From CALLMM01 sp964429855 (GTDB taxonomy: Bacteria > Armatimonadota > Chthonomonadetes > Chthonomonadales > CAJBBX01), in assembly GCA_964429855.1 (NCBI GenBank), contig CAYSDM010000018.1:10150-74149 (forward strand): 64,000 nt of DNA. The letters are read 5' to 3'. How positions within the stretch are numbered: position 1 is the stretch's first letter; every line of letters starts with the position of its first letter. Below the pieces are notes generated by a model. That model saw only the letters and a list, made by a program, of their open reading frames with translations. It made no database searches and was not told where the DNA came from. Positions 9,121-17,478 of this stretch are shown piece after piece. The translations under genes and the position numbers were made by a program.

Positions 9121-9219
9121 CTATTCTTGCCGGGAAGCAGGTTCAGAAAGCGCTTTCCCTACCCCTGCTTCACCAGAGGCGGCGCGTTCTATGGCAGCGT
9201 TGTCGGCTGTAGACGACGA

Positions 9220-9990
9220 TCAGTTATCGAGCGATTCCTTTTTCTGAACATCGTTTCCGTTGCCGGATCGTGTCGGCGTCTCTTCGCTGCGCCGCGTTCT
9301 CTCAGAACTGCGCGGAAAGCGTTCGCTGGATCGCGTGGTTTCCCGGCGCGATCCCTCCGACGGCTCTTCGCGGGTCGTCTCCCGGCGAGGCGATGCGCTG
9401 CTTCTGGGTGTGCTGGTCTCATTCTCGCGAATAGTGCGTCGTGTGGATCTCTCGCGCGTGGATGTGGAGCCAGTGCGATCAAGCTCCTGCGCGCGGTCGC
9501 GGTTACGGGGCGCGGTTCGGTCCTCGTTTCGCTCAGAACGACTGGAAGAATCGCGGTTGCTATCCGGCGTATTCTGTTCCTCGTTGTTATCTGAGGGGTT
9601 GTAACGCGGAGTCTCATCGGGCGATTCGCGTCGCTGAACCGGTTCGCGCTCAGAGTTATCCGGCGTCAATTCCAGAGAGGGCTTTTCTGTTCCGCGATCG
9701 CGCTGCTCCTGCGGAACGGGCGTGGACAGGCTGCGATCCGGAGGCGGTGAATTGGACGGCGGCTGTGGAGAGGGATTGACGGCGTTATTGTTCTGTGTCA
9801 GACTGGACGCGCCGGACGCTGCGGGCGGGTTGTTCGTGCCAGCGGCGATGTGAATCATCGGCGAGATGATGAGCATCCCGACGATGAAAGAGGCGACGAA
9901 CAGAAAGACCCAGAATCCGAATGCTTTAATGAATCCCCATCCGCCGCCGGACTGCGAATAGCCTTTCATGGAACTACGACGAACGCTCAT
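9220..9990 (-). CDS. Membrane-anchored protein with long disordered Arg/Ser/Glu-rich tail
   Basis: A 256-residue protein with one transmembrane helix (about residues 24-48, rich in Phe, Val and Ile) after a short basic, glycine-rich N-terminus, then about 200 residues of low-complexity sequence rich in Arg, Ser, Thr, Glu, Asn and Pro (for example RSSERNEDRT and RRETTREEPSEGS). No folded domain is evident. It has a good ribosome binding site (AAGGAAGG). A tail of mixed charge without hydrophobics suggests an intrinsically disordered extracytoplasmic or cytoplasmic linker, perhaps interacting with the wall; this is inference. A shadow frame on the plus strand is also long because of the repetitive composition, but only the minus frame has start signals and a membrane helix. 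Confidence 0.65.
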   Translation of the reverse strand: MSVRRSSMKGYSQSGGGWGFIKAFGFWVFLFVASFIVGMLIISPMIHIAAGTNNPPAASGASSLTQNNNAVNPSPQPPSNSPPPDRSLSTPVPQEQRDRGTEKPSLELTPDNSEREPVQRRESPDETPRYNPSDNNEEQNTPDSNRDSSSRSERNEDRTAPRNRDRAQELDRTGSTSTRERSTRRTIRENETSTPRSSASPRRETTREEPSEGSRRETTRSSERFPRSSERTRRSEETPTRSGNGNDVQKKESLDN

Positions 9991-10074
9991 GACACCTTCC
10001 TTGTAGAGACCGCTATGAGAAGTCGGGACAAAACCGATCCCGCTTCACATAAACACCTGTTGACTTTATTCTTA

Positions 10075-11364
10075 CTACTGAGAGTTTAGCTGTTCAGTTT
10101 CTCTTTTGTCAAGTTTTGATATTGCCAGCAGCAGCGCGGCGGAACCGGCGGTTATCGCTCCCAGAAGGAAGGGGAACATGGGAGAGAGGTCATAGAGAAT
10201 GCCTGCCAGGAGGCTTGCCGGGAGCGCGAACAGACCCACCATCATATGAAACGTCCCGATTTCGGCGGCGCGTCGGTCAGGGTGAGTAAGATCGGCGGCG
10301 AAGGCGCGTTGAACTCCCTGAGTTAATGTATAGTAGAAGCCATACAATACAAAGAGAACCCCAACGGTCCAGATACCGGTCAGCAGCGCAAATCCCAGAT
10401 AGACCAGCGCAAAGACAATATAGCCGGTAACGAGCAGCGATTTTCGACCGATCCTGTCCGACAGATAGCCAGCCGGATAGGCGAGCGCGGCTTCAACGAC
10501 GTTATAGAGCGCATAGAGCAGCAGGGTCTGCGTGACGTTCAGACCCATTTCCTGAGCGCGCAGAATCAGAAAGGTGTCAGAGGAGTTGCCGATGCTGAAA
10601 AGCCCGATCAGTAGCAGATAGCGGCGATAAGTGGGGGAGAGGCTGCTCCAGGAGGGAAGCCTCTTTGCGCTGGAAGAGTCCCCTTTCGCAGGTTGATCGG
10701 AGGGAGTCTCCGTCGCAGCAGGTTTCCGCTTCTCTCGCACAAATATCGCCAGTGTTATCACGCCCATCAGTGCGGGAATTAACGCCAGCGCATAGAGCCA
10801 GCGCAGCAGATCGGAATGCTGTCGGAGATAGTCGGGCGATAACCGGCGCAGGAAGAGATAGCCGAAAAGCGGTCCGATGACCGCGCCGATGGTGTCCATG
10901 CTGCGATGCAGGCCATATGCGCGTCCGCGCATCTCTTTGGGACAGCTTTCGGCGATGAGAGCGTCGCGGGGAGCCGTCCGCAACCCCTTTCCCACGCGAT
11001 CCAGAAAACGCGCTCCGAGAATGTGCGCCCACAGCGTTGCGATACCGATCAACGGTTTCGATAGGGCGCTCAGAGAGTATCCCGCCAGCGCGAGCGGCTT
11101 GCGTCTGCCCATTCGATCGGAAATCCAGCCGGAGTAGAGCTTGAGAAGACTGGCGGTGCTCTCCGCAATCCCTTCGATCAAGCCGACGATCTTTGCCGGA
11201 GAGCCGAGAACGATGGTCAGAAAGAGCGGGGTAAGCGGATAGACCATTTCGCTGGAGATGTCGGTAAAGAGACTGACGAAGCCCAGCGCCTTTACATTGC
11301 GACCAAGACCGGGAGATGACGGCGGGTTTTGCGTACCTACTTGCGTTTGACTGGTTTCTGACAC
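10075..11364 (-). CDS. MFS transporter
   Basis: Major facilitator superfamily transporter of 429 residues with about 12 transmembrane helices. The loop 2-3 signature SGWISDRMGRRKP and its counterpart GYLSDRIGRKS in the second half are plain. Start: the GTG at 11364, preceded by GGAGGAA at the right distance and 4 bases after the recombinase stop; a longer reading frame reaching 11592 lies inside the recombinase gene and should be ignored. The sequence resembles drug- or sugar-type MFS proteins; substrate unknown. It is the third gene of a lipoprotein / recombinase / transporter operon. Confidence 0.92.
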   Translation of the reverse strand: MSETSQTQVGTQNPPSSPGLGRNVKALGFVSLFTDISSEMVYPLTPLFLTIVLGSPAKIVGLIEGIAESTASLLKLYSGWISDRMGRRKPLALAGYSLSALSKPLIGIATLWAHILGARFLDRVGKGLRTAPRDALIAESCPKEMRGRAYGLHRSMDTIGAVIGPLFGYLFLRRLSPDYLRQHSDLLRWLYALALIPALMGVITLAIFVREKRKPAATETPSDQPAKGDSSSAKRLPSWSSLSPTYRRYLLLIGLFSIGNSSDTFLILRAQEMGLNVTQTLLLYALYNVVEAALAYPAGYLSDRIGRKSLLVTGYIVFALVYLGFALLTGIWTVGVLFVLYGFYYTLTQGVQRAFAADLTHPDRRAAEIGTFHMMVGLFALPASLLAGILYDLSPMFPFLLGAITAGSAALLLAISKLDKRETEQLNSQ

Positions 11365-11368
11365 CAGC

Positions 11369-12349
11369 TTATTCCTCCAGACCGGCTGAAGTGTGGTGCT
11401 GCAACTCTGTTTCTTCCGGCGGTTCCTGCGCGAGAGGATGCGCGGAATCATATACCTGCTGAATGCGTTCAGTGGTGACGTGCGTATAGATTTCGGTGGT
11501 GGCGATGTGCGCGTGTCCGAGAAGCTCCTGCACGGCGCGAAGGTCTGCACCGTTCTCCAGCAGATGGGTTGCAAAGGTATGTCGCAGCACATGCGGCGTG
11601 ATCTTCAGTCGCGCTCCCGCCGCCTCCACATACTTATCGAAAGTTCTACGAACGCCTCTGTCCGAAAGCCGCTCGCCATATTTATTCAATAACAGTGCGA
11701 CGCTCCTGCCTTTTCGCGCCTTCGCTTCCAGCGCGGGTCTGCCGAACTGGAGATAGTTTTGCAGGGCATCAATGGCGGCGCGTCCGAGTAGTCCGATCCG
11801 CTCCTTGCGCCCCTTTCCCTGCCGCACGCGCACTTCGCCCGCCTCCAGATCGAGATCGCCGAGATTCAGGCGAACCACTTCTCCCGCGCGCAGACCGCTC
11901 GCATAGAGCATCTCCAGCAGGGCGCGGTCGCGTAGTCCGGCGGGTGAATCATCCGGCGCATTGAGCAGCGATTCTATCTCTTCTGAACGAAGATAGCGAG
12001 GCAGCCTTCGGCTCTGGCGCGGAGCGCGCAGTCCGCGAGTCGGGTCGGAGACGATACATTCCGTGCGTCGCGCCCAGTGAAACAAGGCGCGGAGCGATGC
12101 CTGCTTGCGCGCAAGAGTAGCGCGTTGATACTGAAAGCTCTGAAGAGAAGCCAGATAGCCGCGTAGCTCGCTCAGGTCAACCTTCTTCAGATCGGCAATC
12201 CCTCGTTCCTGAAGATAGGCGGCGAACTGCTCCAGATCGGCGGCATAGGCGTTCAGGGTGCGAGGCGCGCTGTTTCGCACCGTGCGACGATACTCCAGAA
12301 ACGCCTCGATCGTCCTGCGAATAGGATCAGGCTGCTCCGGCATCGCCAT
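11369..12349 (-). CDS. Tyrosine recombinase XerC/XerD type
   Basis: Site-specific recombinase of 326 residues, the size of chromosomal XerC/XerD, which resolve chromosome dimers at dif. The N-terminal SAM-like core-binding domain covers residues 8-95. The catalytic set is complete: Arg in GLRAGE (about 152), Lys in KGRKER (about 178), HVLRHTFATHLL (about 250), GHAHIATTEIYTH with the nucleophilic Tyr (about 288). The ATG at 12349 overlaps the TGA of the upstream gene as TGATG, so I prefer it to a longer upstream start; another ATG lies two codons downstream. XerC and XerD cannot be told apart here. No dif-like site or integron structure is seen nearby. Confidence 0.93.
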   Translation of the reverse strand: MAMPEQPDPIRRTIEAFLEYRRTVRNSAPRTLNAYAADLEQFAAYLQERGIADLKKVDLSELRGYLASLQSFQYQRATLARKQASLRALFHWARRTECIVSDPTRGLRAPRQSRRLPRYLRSEEIESLLNAPDDSPAGLRDRALLEMLYASGLRAGEVVRLNLGDLDLEAGEVRVRQGKGRKERIGLLGRAAIDALQNYLQFGRPALEAKARKGRSVALLLNKYGERLSDRGVRRTFDKYVEAAGARLKITPHVLRHTFATHLLENGADLRAVQELLGHAHIATTEIYTHVTTERIQQVYDSAHPLAQEPPEETELQHHTSAGLEE

Positions 12350-13641
12350 CAGGGAGTCGCCTTTCCGGTGTTTCGCAACAATAACGGCTTGGCGGCGGGA
12401 AAGAGCACATCCGTCCATCCATCGCCGTCGAAATCTTCCAGAATGAAGGGGACGCTGCCGGGAGCCATCATCATCTCCAGACCCCGTTCTTTCGTCTCGT
12501 CGGTGAAGGTCCCGTCCCCTTTACCGCGATAGAACCGCACCTCTGTTTCACCCATTCCGACCGGACGCGGAGCTAACGTTAGCAGATCAAGAATACCGTC
12601 CTTATCGAAATCTGCACTCGCCGCTGCCCATACACGCAGGGGAGAGGAGAGGGTCGGTAGAGTGACGGGTTCGAATGTGCGATCCTCCTTCTGGAGGCAT
12701 ATCTGTGTACCGCGCTCCGTTGCGGCGATCAGATCGGGTCTTCCATCCCGATTCAAATCTGCAGAAAAGACGTAGCGAGTCGGAGGAAGTCGGTCCAGTC
12801 CGGATGCCTGCGGGACGACGCGAAAATCGTGGCCGCGATATTCGTCACCTCGATTCCCAAGAAGAGTATGCTTCTCCTCTGTTGAGGCGATGAAGATATC
12901 TGTTTTACCGTCCTGGTTGTAGTCGAAAGGCAGCGCAAAGATGCCTCGAATCGCGCGTTTCTTTAAAACTCTATTGAAGACCTGAAAACGCCCTCCGCCC
13001 TGATTCTGCCATATCTGGAGATCGAGATTCGTTCCTAAGACGATTAGATCGGGCAGATTGTCGCGATTGATATCCGTCCATACAGAGTGGATCGTCGGGA
13101 CTTCTGTGGACTGAGTGGGAGAACGAAAATTGGGAGGAGAAGGAGCGATAAGGGCCTTATGGAACCGTCCTCCTCCCAGATTTCGAAATAGCTCGACATG
13201 AGAGATAAAACCTGCTCTGCCGTCGCGTTCCTTGCGGCTGACTCCACAGAGCGAAAGGTCGAGATTGCCGTCTCGATCATAGTCCACCCAGGCCGCTCCC
13301 TGTACGCTTCCCGGAAAGGAGAGACCGGTCTCGGCAACAGGTATCAGTTTCCCGTTTTCCTGATGCAGCAGGGTGAGGTTGGCGGTCTGGGCAATCATCA
13401 GGTCGCGCTTCCCGTCGCGATCATAGTCGCCCCATGCCGCCGCAAAGGATGGATACTCTCCTGCCTTCCAGCGATAACGCGCCTTATCCAGACCGGTTTC
13501 TGCCGTAACATCTCGAAATCCGCCGTCTCTTCCCGGCATTGGCATCATGGGGTCTTTCTTACCGGAGTTGCGTGAGGGGCAGCCATAAGAGAGTATCGCC
13601 GGGATACAGATCAGTAGAAGCAGACGAAAAGGTATGGGCAT
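12349..13641 (-). CDS. Lipoprotein with FG-GAP/VCBS beta-propeller repeats
   Basis: A secreted lipoprotein of 430 residues: signal peptide with lipobox-like LSYGC (Cys about 20), then at least seven repeats carrying the calcium-binding DxDxDGxxDL pattern (DYDRDGKRDL, DYDRDGNLDL, DINRDNLPDL, DYNQDGKTDI, DLNRDGRPDL, DFDKDGILDL, DFDGDGWTDV). Such repeats fold as a seven-bladed, integrin-like propeller, so this may be one complete propeller on the cell surface for binding protein or glycan. AGGAGA stands before the ATG. It heads an operon with the tyrosine recombinase (overlapping stop/start) and an MFS transporter. Confidence 0.9.
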   Translation of the reverse strand: MPIPFRLLLLICIPAILSYGCPSRNSGKKDPMMPMPGRDGGFRDVTAETGLDKARYRWKAGEYPSFAAAWGDYDRDGKRDLMIAQTANLTLLHQENGKLIPVAETGLSFPGSVQGAAWVDYDRDGNLDLSLCGVSRKERDGRAGFISHVELFRNLGGGRFHKALIAPSPPNFRSPTQSTEVPTIHSVWTDINRDNLPDLIVLGTNLDLQIWQNQGGGRFQVFNRVLKKRAIRGIFALPFDYNQDGKTDIFIASTEEKHTLLGNRGDEYRGHDFRVVPQASGLDRLPPTRYVFSADLNRDGRPDLIAATERGTQICLQKEDRTFEPVTLPTLSSPLRVWAAASADFDKDGILDLLTLAPRPVGMGETEVRFYRGKGDGTFTDETKERGLEMMMAPGSVPFILEDFDGDGWTDVLFPAAKPLLLRNTGKATP

Positions 13642-13692
13642 CGTTCTCTCCTGAGACTGCGGTTCGGCAGATCAGACAGGAACTCCTTCCTG

Positions 13693-13721
13693 CTGACAAC
13701 GCGCGAAACAGGAGGTATAAT
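13693..13721 (+). promoter_or_regulatory. Sigma70-type promoter for the MFS gene at 13753
   Basis: CTGACA at 13693-13698 and a perfect TATAAT at 13716-13721, 17 bases apart, placed about 30 bases before the MFS start in the intergenic region shared with the divergent lipoprotein gene. Confidence 0.75.
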
Positions 13722-13752
13722 CCCCCAAGTAGATAAGGAGTTTCCCGCGCTG

Positions 13753-15006
13753 ATGCGCTCCTCGAATGCCGCCTCACAGCCCACGAAACGCCAGAGCGTC
13801 TTTGGCGCGCTGCGCCATCGTGATTTCCGGCTCTTCTGGCTGGGAGCCTGTCTGTCCTTTATCGGCAGTTGGGTTCAGATGGTCTCGCTGGGGCTGTTCG
13901 TCTATCATCAGACCGGATCGAAGGCGGCGCTTGGATGGATCGGGCTGGCGGGAGGATTGCCGACGACCCTCTTTATGCTGTTTGGCGGCGTGATCGCAGA
14001 TCGGGCAAATAAGCGGACACTGGTTTTAGCGACACAGAGTCTCTATGCGGTAAACGCCTTTCTGCTGGCTGCGCTCACCTGGCTGAATGTCATCCAGTTA
14101 TGGCATATCGTTGCGCTGTCGCTGGTCAACGGTATGGTCTTTGCCATAGATGGTCCCGCCCGGCAGGCGATGATCTACGATCTGGTCGGGGAGGAGGACC
14201 TGGCAACCGGCATCGCGCTGCAGTCGGCGGCGTTTAACGCGGCGCGGGTGATCGGTCCGGTGATAGGGAGCCTGATCTACGTCGGTCTGGGACCCGCCTG
14301 GTGTTTTTTTACCAACGGCATCAGTTTCGCGGCGATCCTGCTGGCGATCCTGCTGATCCGCACCGATCTGACACGGCGCGGCGCGGCATCCGGTTCAGTC
14401 TGGCTCGGGTTTGTGGAGGGGATTCAGCACCTGCGCAGCAATGTTCTGATGCGTCATGTCGTCGCTCTGACGGCGGTCACCAGCATCTGCGCGTTTTCGG
14501 TCTACTCGACGCTGATGCCCGCTTTCGCCAAGGATATGCTCGGTATCGAGGAGCATGATCGGCGATACGGCTTTCTCTTTTCGTCTATCGGTTTTGGCGC
14601 ATTGTGCGGGGTCTATTTTATCGGAAGGTTTTCCGCCGCGCAGAGGCGCGGACGATTAATGTTGATGGGAGCCGTTCTGTTTTCACTGTCGCTGATGGCT
14701 CTCTCGCAGATAAACGCTTTTGTTATGGCGATCCCGCTGTTCGTCGTGGTGGGAATGTCCGCCATCGGACAGCTTGCGACCGCGAACGCGCTAACCCAGT
14801 CGCTCGCGCCGGAGGCGTTTCGCGGACGCGCTGTATCCGCGCATATGTTTGCAATGGCCGGTCTTCAGCCCTTCGGCTCTCTGATGGCGGGCGCGATTGC
14901 GCAGCGATGGGGCGTTTCGCTGACACTGGCGCTGGGAAGCGGGATTTTTCTGAGCTATATCGTTCTGCTGCTATCTCGGCAGCCTGATGTAATTCGTCTA
15001 AAATAG
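13753..15006 (+). CDS. MFS transporter, EntS-like
   Basis: Major facilitator of 417 residues with 12 predicted helices, of the EntS/DHA3 type used for export of siderophores or drugs. The opening FGALRHRDFRLFWLGACLSF is typical, followed by VIADRANKRT in loop 2-3. AAGGAG lies 12 bases before the ATG, slightly far. A strong promoter stands directly upstream. It ends where the UPF0173 hydrolase gene begins and the two probably share a transcript. Substrate is not predictable; no siderophore genes are near. Confidence 0.9.
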   Translation: MRSSNAASQPTKRQSVFGALRHRDFRLFWLGACLSFIGSWVQMVSLGLFVYHQTGSKAALGWIGLAGGLPTTLFMLFGGVIADRANKRTLVLATQSLYAVNAFLLAALTWLNVIQLWHIVALSLVNGMVFAIDGPARQAMIYDLVGEEDLATGIALQSAAFNAARVIGPVIGSLIYVGLGPAWCFFTNGISFAAILLAILLIRTDLTRRGAASGSVWLGFVEGIQHLRSNVLMRHVVALTAVTSICAFSVYSTLMPAFAKDMLGIEEHDRRYGFLFSSIGFGALCGVYFIGRFSAAQRRGRLMLMGAVLFSLSLMALSQINAFVMAIPLFVVVGMSAIGQLATANALTQSLAPEAFRGRAVSAHMFAMAGLQPFGSLMAGAIAQRWGVSLTLALGSGIFLSYIVLLLSRQPDVIRLK

Positions 15007-15030
15007 ATGATGCAGAACAAGGAGAATTCC

Positions 15031-15744
15031 ATGAGTCTGAACCGTAATACATCCATAACATGGCTCGGACATTCAACGGTTCTCATCCAGTCTCCGGGGG
15101 GAAAGACGATTCTGATCGATCCCTGGACGGCAGGGAATCCAGCCTGTCCGCAGGAGCACAAACAGATCGCGAAATGCGATCTGATGCTGCTCACTCACGC
15201 GCACTTTGACCATATGGGCGATGCCCTCGATATAGCCGCCGCAACGGGGGCGATGACGGTTGGCAACTTCGAGCTGATCTCCATTCTGGGGAAGAAGGGG
15301 CTGACCAACTCGACGCCGATGAACAAGGGGGGAACCGCGCAGTTTGGCGACATCACCCTCACAATGACGCACGCGAGCCACTCCAGCGGGTATCAGGATG
15401 GCGACCAGCTTCTCTATGCCGGGGAGGCGGCGGGCTACGTGGTGCAACTGGAAAACGGCTTCAAAATCTACCACGCCGGAGATACCTGCGTCTTCGGAGA
15501 TATGGCTCTCATCCGGGATCTCTATCATCCCGATCTGGCGATGATCCCCATCGGCGACCACTTCACGATGGGGCCCCGCGAAGCGGCGCTCGCTGTTCGC
15601 TTATTGGGCGCGAAGTATATCCTTCCGCTCCACTGGGGAACCTTCCCGGTATTGACCGGAACGCCTGCCGCCCTGCGCGAACTGACACACGATATTCCCG
15701 GTCTGGTTATTTATGACCTGAAACCGGGAGATGTGGTAACCTGA
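15031..15744 (+). CDS. UPF0173 metal-dependent hydrolase (metallo-beta-lactamase fold)
   Basis: A cytoplasmic 237-residue protein of the UPF0173 (YtkL/UlaG-like) group. Metal ligands are visible: THAHFDHMGD (HxHxDH), a His in HASHSSGY, HAGDTCVF (bridging Asp) and LPLHWGTF (last His). The start is the ATG at 15031 because AAGGAG lies six bases upstream; an ATG pair 24 bases earlier has no such site. The substrate of this group is not established; distant relatives hydrolyse lactones. It follows the MFS gene on the same strand. Confidence 0.9.
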   Translation: MSLNRNTSITWLGHSTVLIQSPGGKTILIDPWTAGNPACPQEHKQIAKCDLMLLTHAHFDHMGDALDIAAATGAMTVGNFELISILGKKGLTNSTPMNKGGTAQFGDITLTMTHASHSSGYQDGDQLLYAGEAAGYVVQLENGFKIYHAGDTCVFGDMALIRDLYHPDLAMIPIGDHFTMGPREAALAVRLLGAKYILPLHWGTFPVLTGTPAALRELTHDIPGLVIYDLKPGDVVT

Positions 15745-15760
15745 TCGCCGGTTATGGAAT

Positions 15761-15797
15761 AAAAAGATAGAGGACAGCATGGTAGCTGTCCTCTATC
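15761..15797 (-). terminator. Strong hairpin terminator
   Basis: A perfect 13-bp stem (arms 15766-15778 and 15785-15797) with loop ATGGTA. On the minus strand it is followed by TTTTTAT, fitting termination of the DUF4177-like gene at 15806. It sits between convergent genes and may also stop the hydrolase transcript. Confidence 0.8.
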
Positions 15798-15805
15798 GAG
15801 AGCCG

Positions 15806-16012
15806 TCACGGCGCGGGCCGCTTGAAAACGCACTGATAGTCGTTGGCAACCGGAATGTTGATGTGGATCAGTTCCCATCCATGCTGTCCGTGCTCCTTCA
15901 GCGCCTGTTCCAGCAGATCGTCATGGCGCGCGTGGATGGTGACGACGGAGTAGTCCCAGACCATAAACTTCTGGGAAGTGGTGATGATTGCACCGGCGGA
16001 ATGATCAGCCAT
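15806..16012 (-). CDS. Small DUF4177-like protein
   Basis: A 68-residue protein whose core resembles DUF4177: KFMVWDYSVVTI, then about 12 helical residues, GQHGWELIHINI and YQCVFKRP at the end. These proteins are small alpha-beta folds of unknown role. The start is the ATG at 16012, just after AAGGAGGTG; a GTG nine bases earlier lies in the binding site itself. It has its own terminator and no operon partner. Confidence 0.75.
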   Translation of the reverse strand: MADHSAGAIITTSQKFMVWDYSVVTIHARHDDLLEQALKEHGQHGWELIHINIPVANDYQCVFKRPAP

Positions 16013-16398
16013 CGCCTTCACCTCCTTGTTGAGGGCTTACATCGAAAGTCATCTCGTCAGGAAGATCCGTAAGCATCCGAAGTGACAATCTTTGTCTAGG
16101 GGCAACTGTCATAATTTGGACTGTATTTCTATAATAGACGGATGATTCTAGCTAATGTTTCATCTTTTTATTCGCCCGGTGATGGCGGATTTCTGATGGC
16201 ATATGGGCTTGTACGAAAACTGTTTTTCGGTTATGATAGAACATCCGGGCATAACTAACGTCAAAGAGGTTAACACTCCTAACAATAGAACCCTGATTGA
16301 CCCATTCAGGTTTCAATTTGCTGGCTCTGTTTTTTCCTTCATTGCGGCGACATAAATTATGCGTGTCGCGATGTACGCAGATATGAGAGGCAGGTCTG
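16013..16398. other. AT-richer intergenic region
   Basis: 386 bases between the divergent DUF4177-like and zinc-ribbon genes. A TATAAT at 16130-16135 has no good -35 partner. A 113-codon minus frame at 16152-16493 crosses the zinc-ribbon gene and lacks start signals; I regard it as chance. No repeat or RNA structure stands out. Confidence 0.4.
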
Positions 16399-16710
16399 AT
16401 GTCTCGTGAAGTGTCGGCTCCCTGTCCGCATTGTCGCGCAGAAAATTTCGCACACCGGCGTGAATGCTGGCGTTGTAAACGCACGCTGCCCACATCCTTT
16501 GTGCTGGATGCACAAAGCTACTCGGCACGCCTGCGTCGTATAGCGGATATGCCGGGGGCTCGCCCGTCTCAGAAAGAGATTGAGGAAGCTCTGTCGCAGG
16601 CGATTATTATCGAGGAGGCAGAACTGACTCCCGACCCCTTTCCTCAAGGAGACAACGGCTCCAACCGACGGCTTCTCTGGTTCTTACGACGCAGCACCAG
16701 ACACGCCTGA
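16399..16710 (+). CDS. Small zinc-ribbon protein
   Basis: A 103-residue protein with a four-cysteine zinc ribbon at its N-terminus (Cys9-x2-Cys12 and Cys23-x2-Cys26 in CPHC and CWRC), followed by a charged, probably helical region and a basic tail. Zinc ribbons of this type often sit in small adaptor or membrane-associated proteins; nothing more specific can be said. GAGAGGCAGG precedes the ATG. It is 30 bases upstream of the metallophosphatase on the same strand. Confidence 0.65.
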   Translation: MSREVSAPCPHCRAENFAHRRECWRCKRTLPTSFVLDAQSYSARLRRIADMPGARPSQKEIEEALSQAIIIEEAELTPDPFPQGDNGSNRRLLWFLRRSTRHA

Positions 16711-16740
16711 TCGAAGGGCTGCCGGTAACCAGAAAGCCTG

Positions 16741-17478
16741 ATGCCAACGGTTACACTGCTGCATACCAACGACTTTCATAATCATCTGACACCGGATAAA
16801 GCCGCTCGTCTTGCAGCGTTGAGAAGTTCGCTGGGGGAGAGCGGTCTTTTACTGGATGCTGGAGACGCAGGCTCTTCGGGAAATGTCACCTTCAAACCGG
16901 GGGGCGAGCCGATCCTGGAGTTGATGTCCGATAGCGGCTATGATGCGATGACGGTCGGCAACCGGGATTTTCATTTCTCGCAGGTCGGTTTCACCGCCAA
17001 ACTGTTTCGGGCGCGCTTCCCGGTTCTCTGCGCCAATGTGCGCCCTCGCGATCCCTCTTCACCTCTTCCGGCAGTTCCTTCCATCACAAAGACCCTCGTA
17101 AACGGCTTCCGCGTGACTGTTCTTGGACTGACCGTTCCCATGATAACAGAACGGATGCTGGTTCGTAAGGTCTCCGCCTATGTCTTTGATGATCCGATAG
17201 AGACGGCTGCCCGGCTGATCCCCGACCTGCGTCCTCACTGTGATCTGCTGGTCTGCCTGACGCACATCGGGCTTGGAAAAGATCGGGAACTGGCGGCGCG
17301 CGTTCCGGGCATTGATCTGATTATCGGCGGGCATACCCATGCGCTGCTGGAAGAAGGAGAGAGAGTAGAAAATACCCTGGTGGTTCAGGCGGGAGCGCAC
17401 GGGCGCTGTTTCGGAACGGTGCAGGTGATGATGGAGGAGGGAGTTCAACGATTGAAGGCGAATATAGAGCCGTTATGA
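16741..17478 (+). CDS. Metallophosphatase (UshA N-terminal domain type)
   Basis: A 245-residue stand-alone calcineurin-like phosphoesterase of the 5'-nucleotidase/UshA N-terminal type. Metal motifs in order: LLHTNDFHNH (DxH), LLDAGDAGS (GD), TVGNRDF (GN[HR]D position, with Arg where His is usual), CLTHIG and GGHTHALL (GHTH). There is no signal peptide and no C-terminal nucleotidase domain, so it probably works in the cytoplasm on an unknown phosphoester. It overlaps the next gene as ATGA (17475-17478), meaning coupled translation with a membrane glycosyltransferase. Confidence 0.88.
   Translation: MPTVTLLHTNDFHNHLTPDKAARLAALRSSLGESGLLLDAGDAGSSGNVTFKPGGEPILELMSDSGYDAMTVGNRDFHFSQVGFTAKLFRARFPVLCANVRPRDPSSPLPAVPSITKTLVNGFRVTVLGLTVPMITERMLVRKVSAYVFDDPIETAARLIPDLRPHCDLLVCLTHIGLGKDRELAARVPGIDLIIGGHTHALLEEGERVENTLVVQAGAHGRCFGTVQVMMEEGVQRLKANIEPL

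Larger units (their letters stand above)
8636..9219. other. Intergenic region, 584 bases
   Basis: Between the divergently placed exporter gene and the convergent disordered-protein gene. It holds the interrupted small gene at 8837-9079 and the terminator hairpin at 9094-9120. I see no convincing promoter pair and no other structure. Confidence 0.5.

Noticed and set aside
16152..16493. 113-codon minus-strand frame in the region before the zinc-ribbon gene
   Set aside because: No ribosome binding site, overlaps the zinc-ribbon gene and has no conserved sequence.
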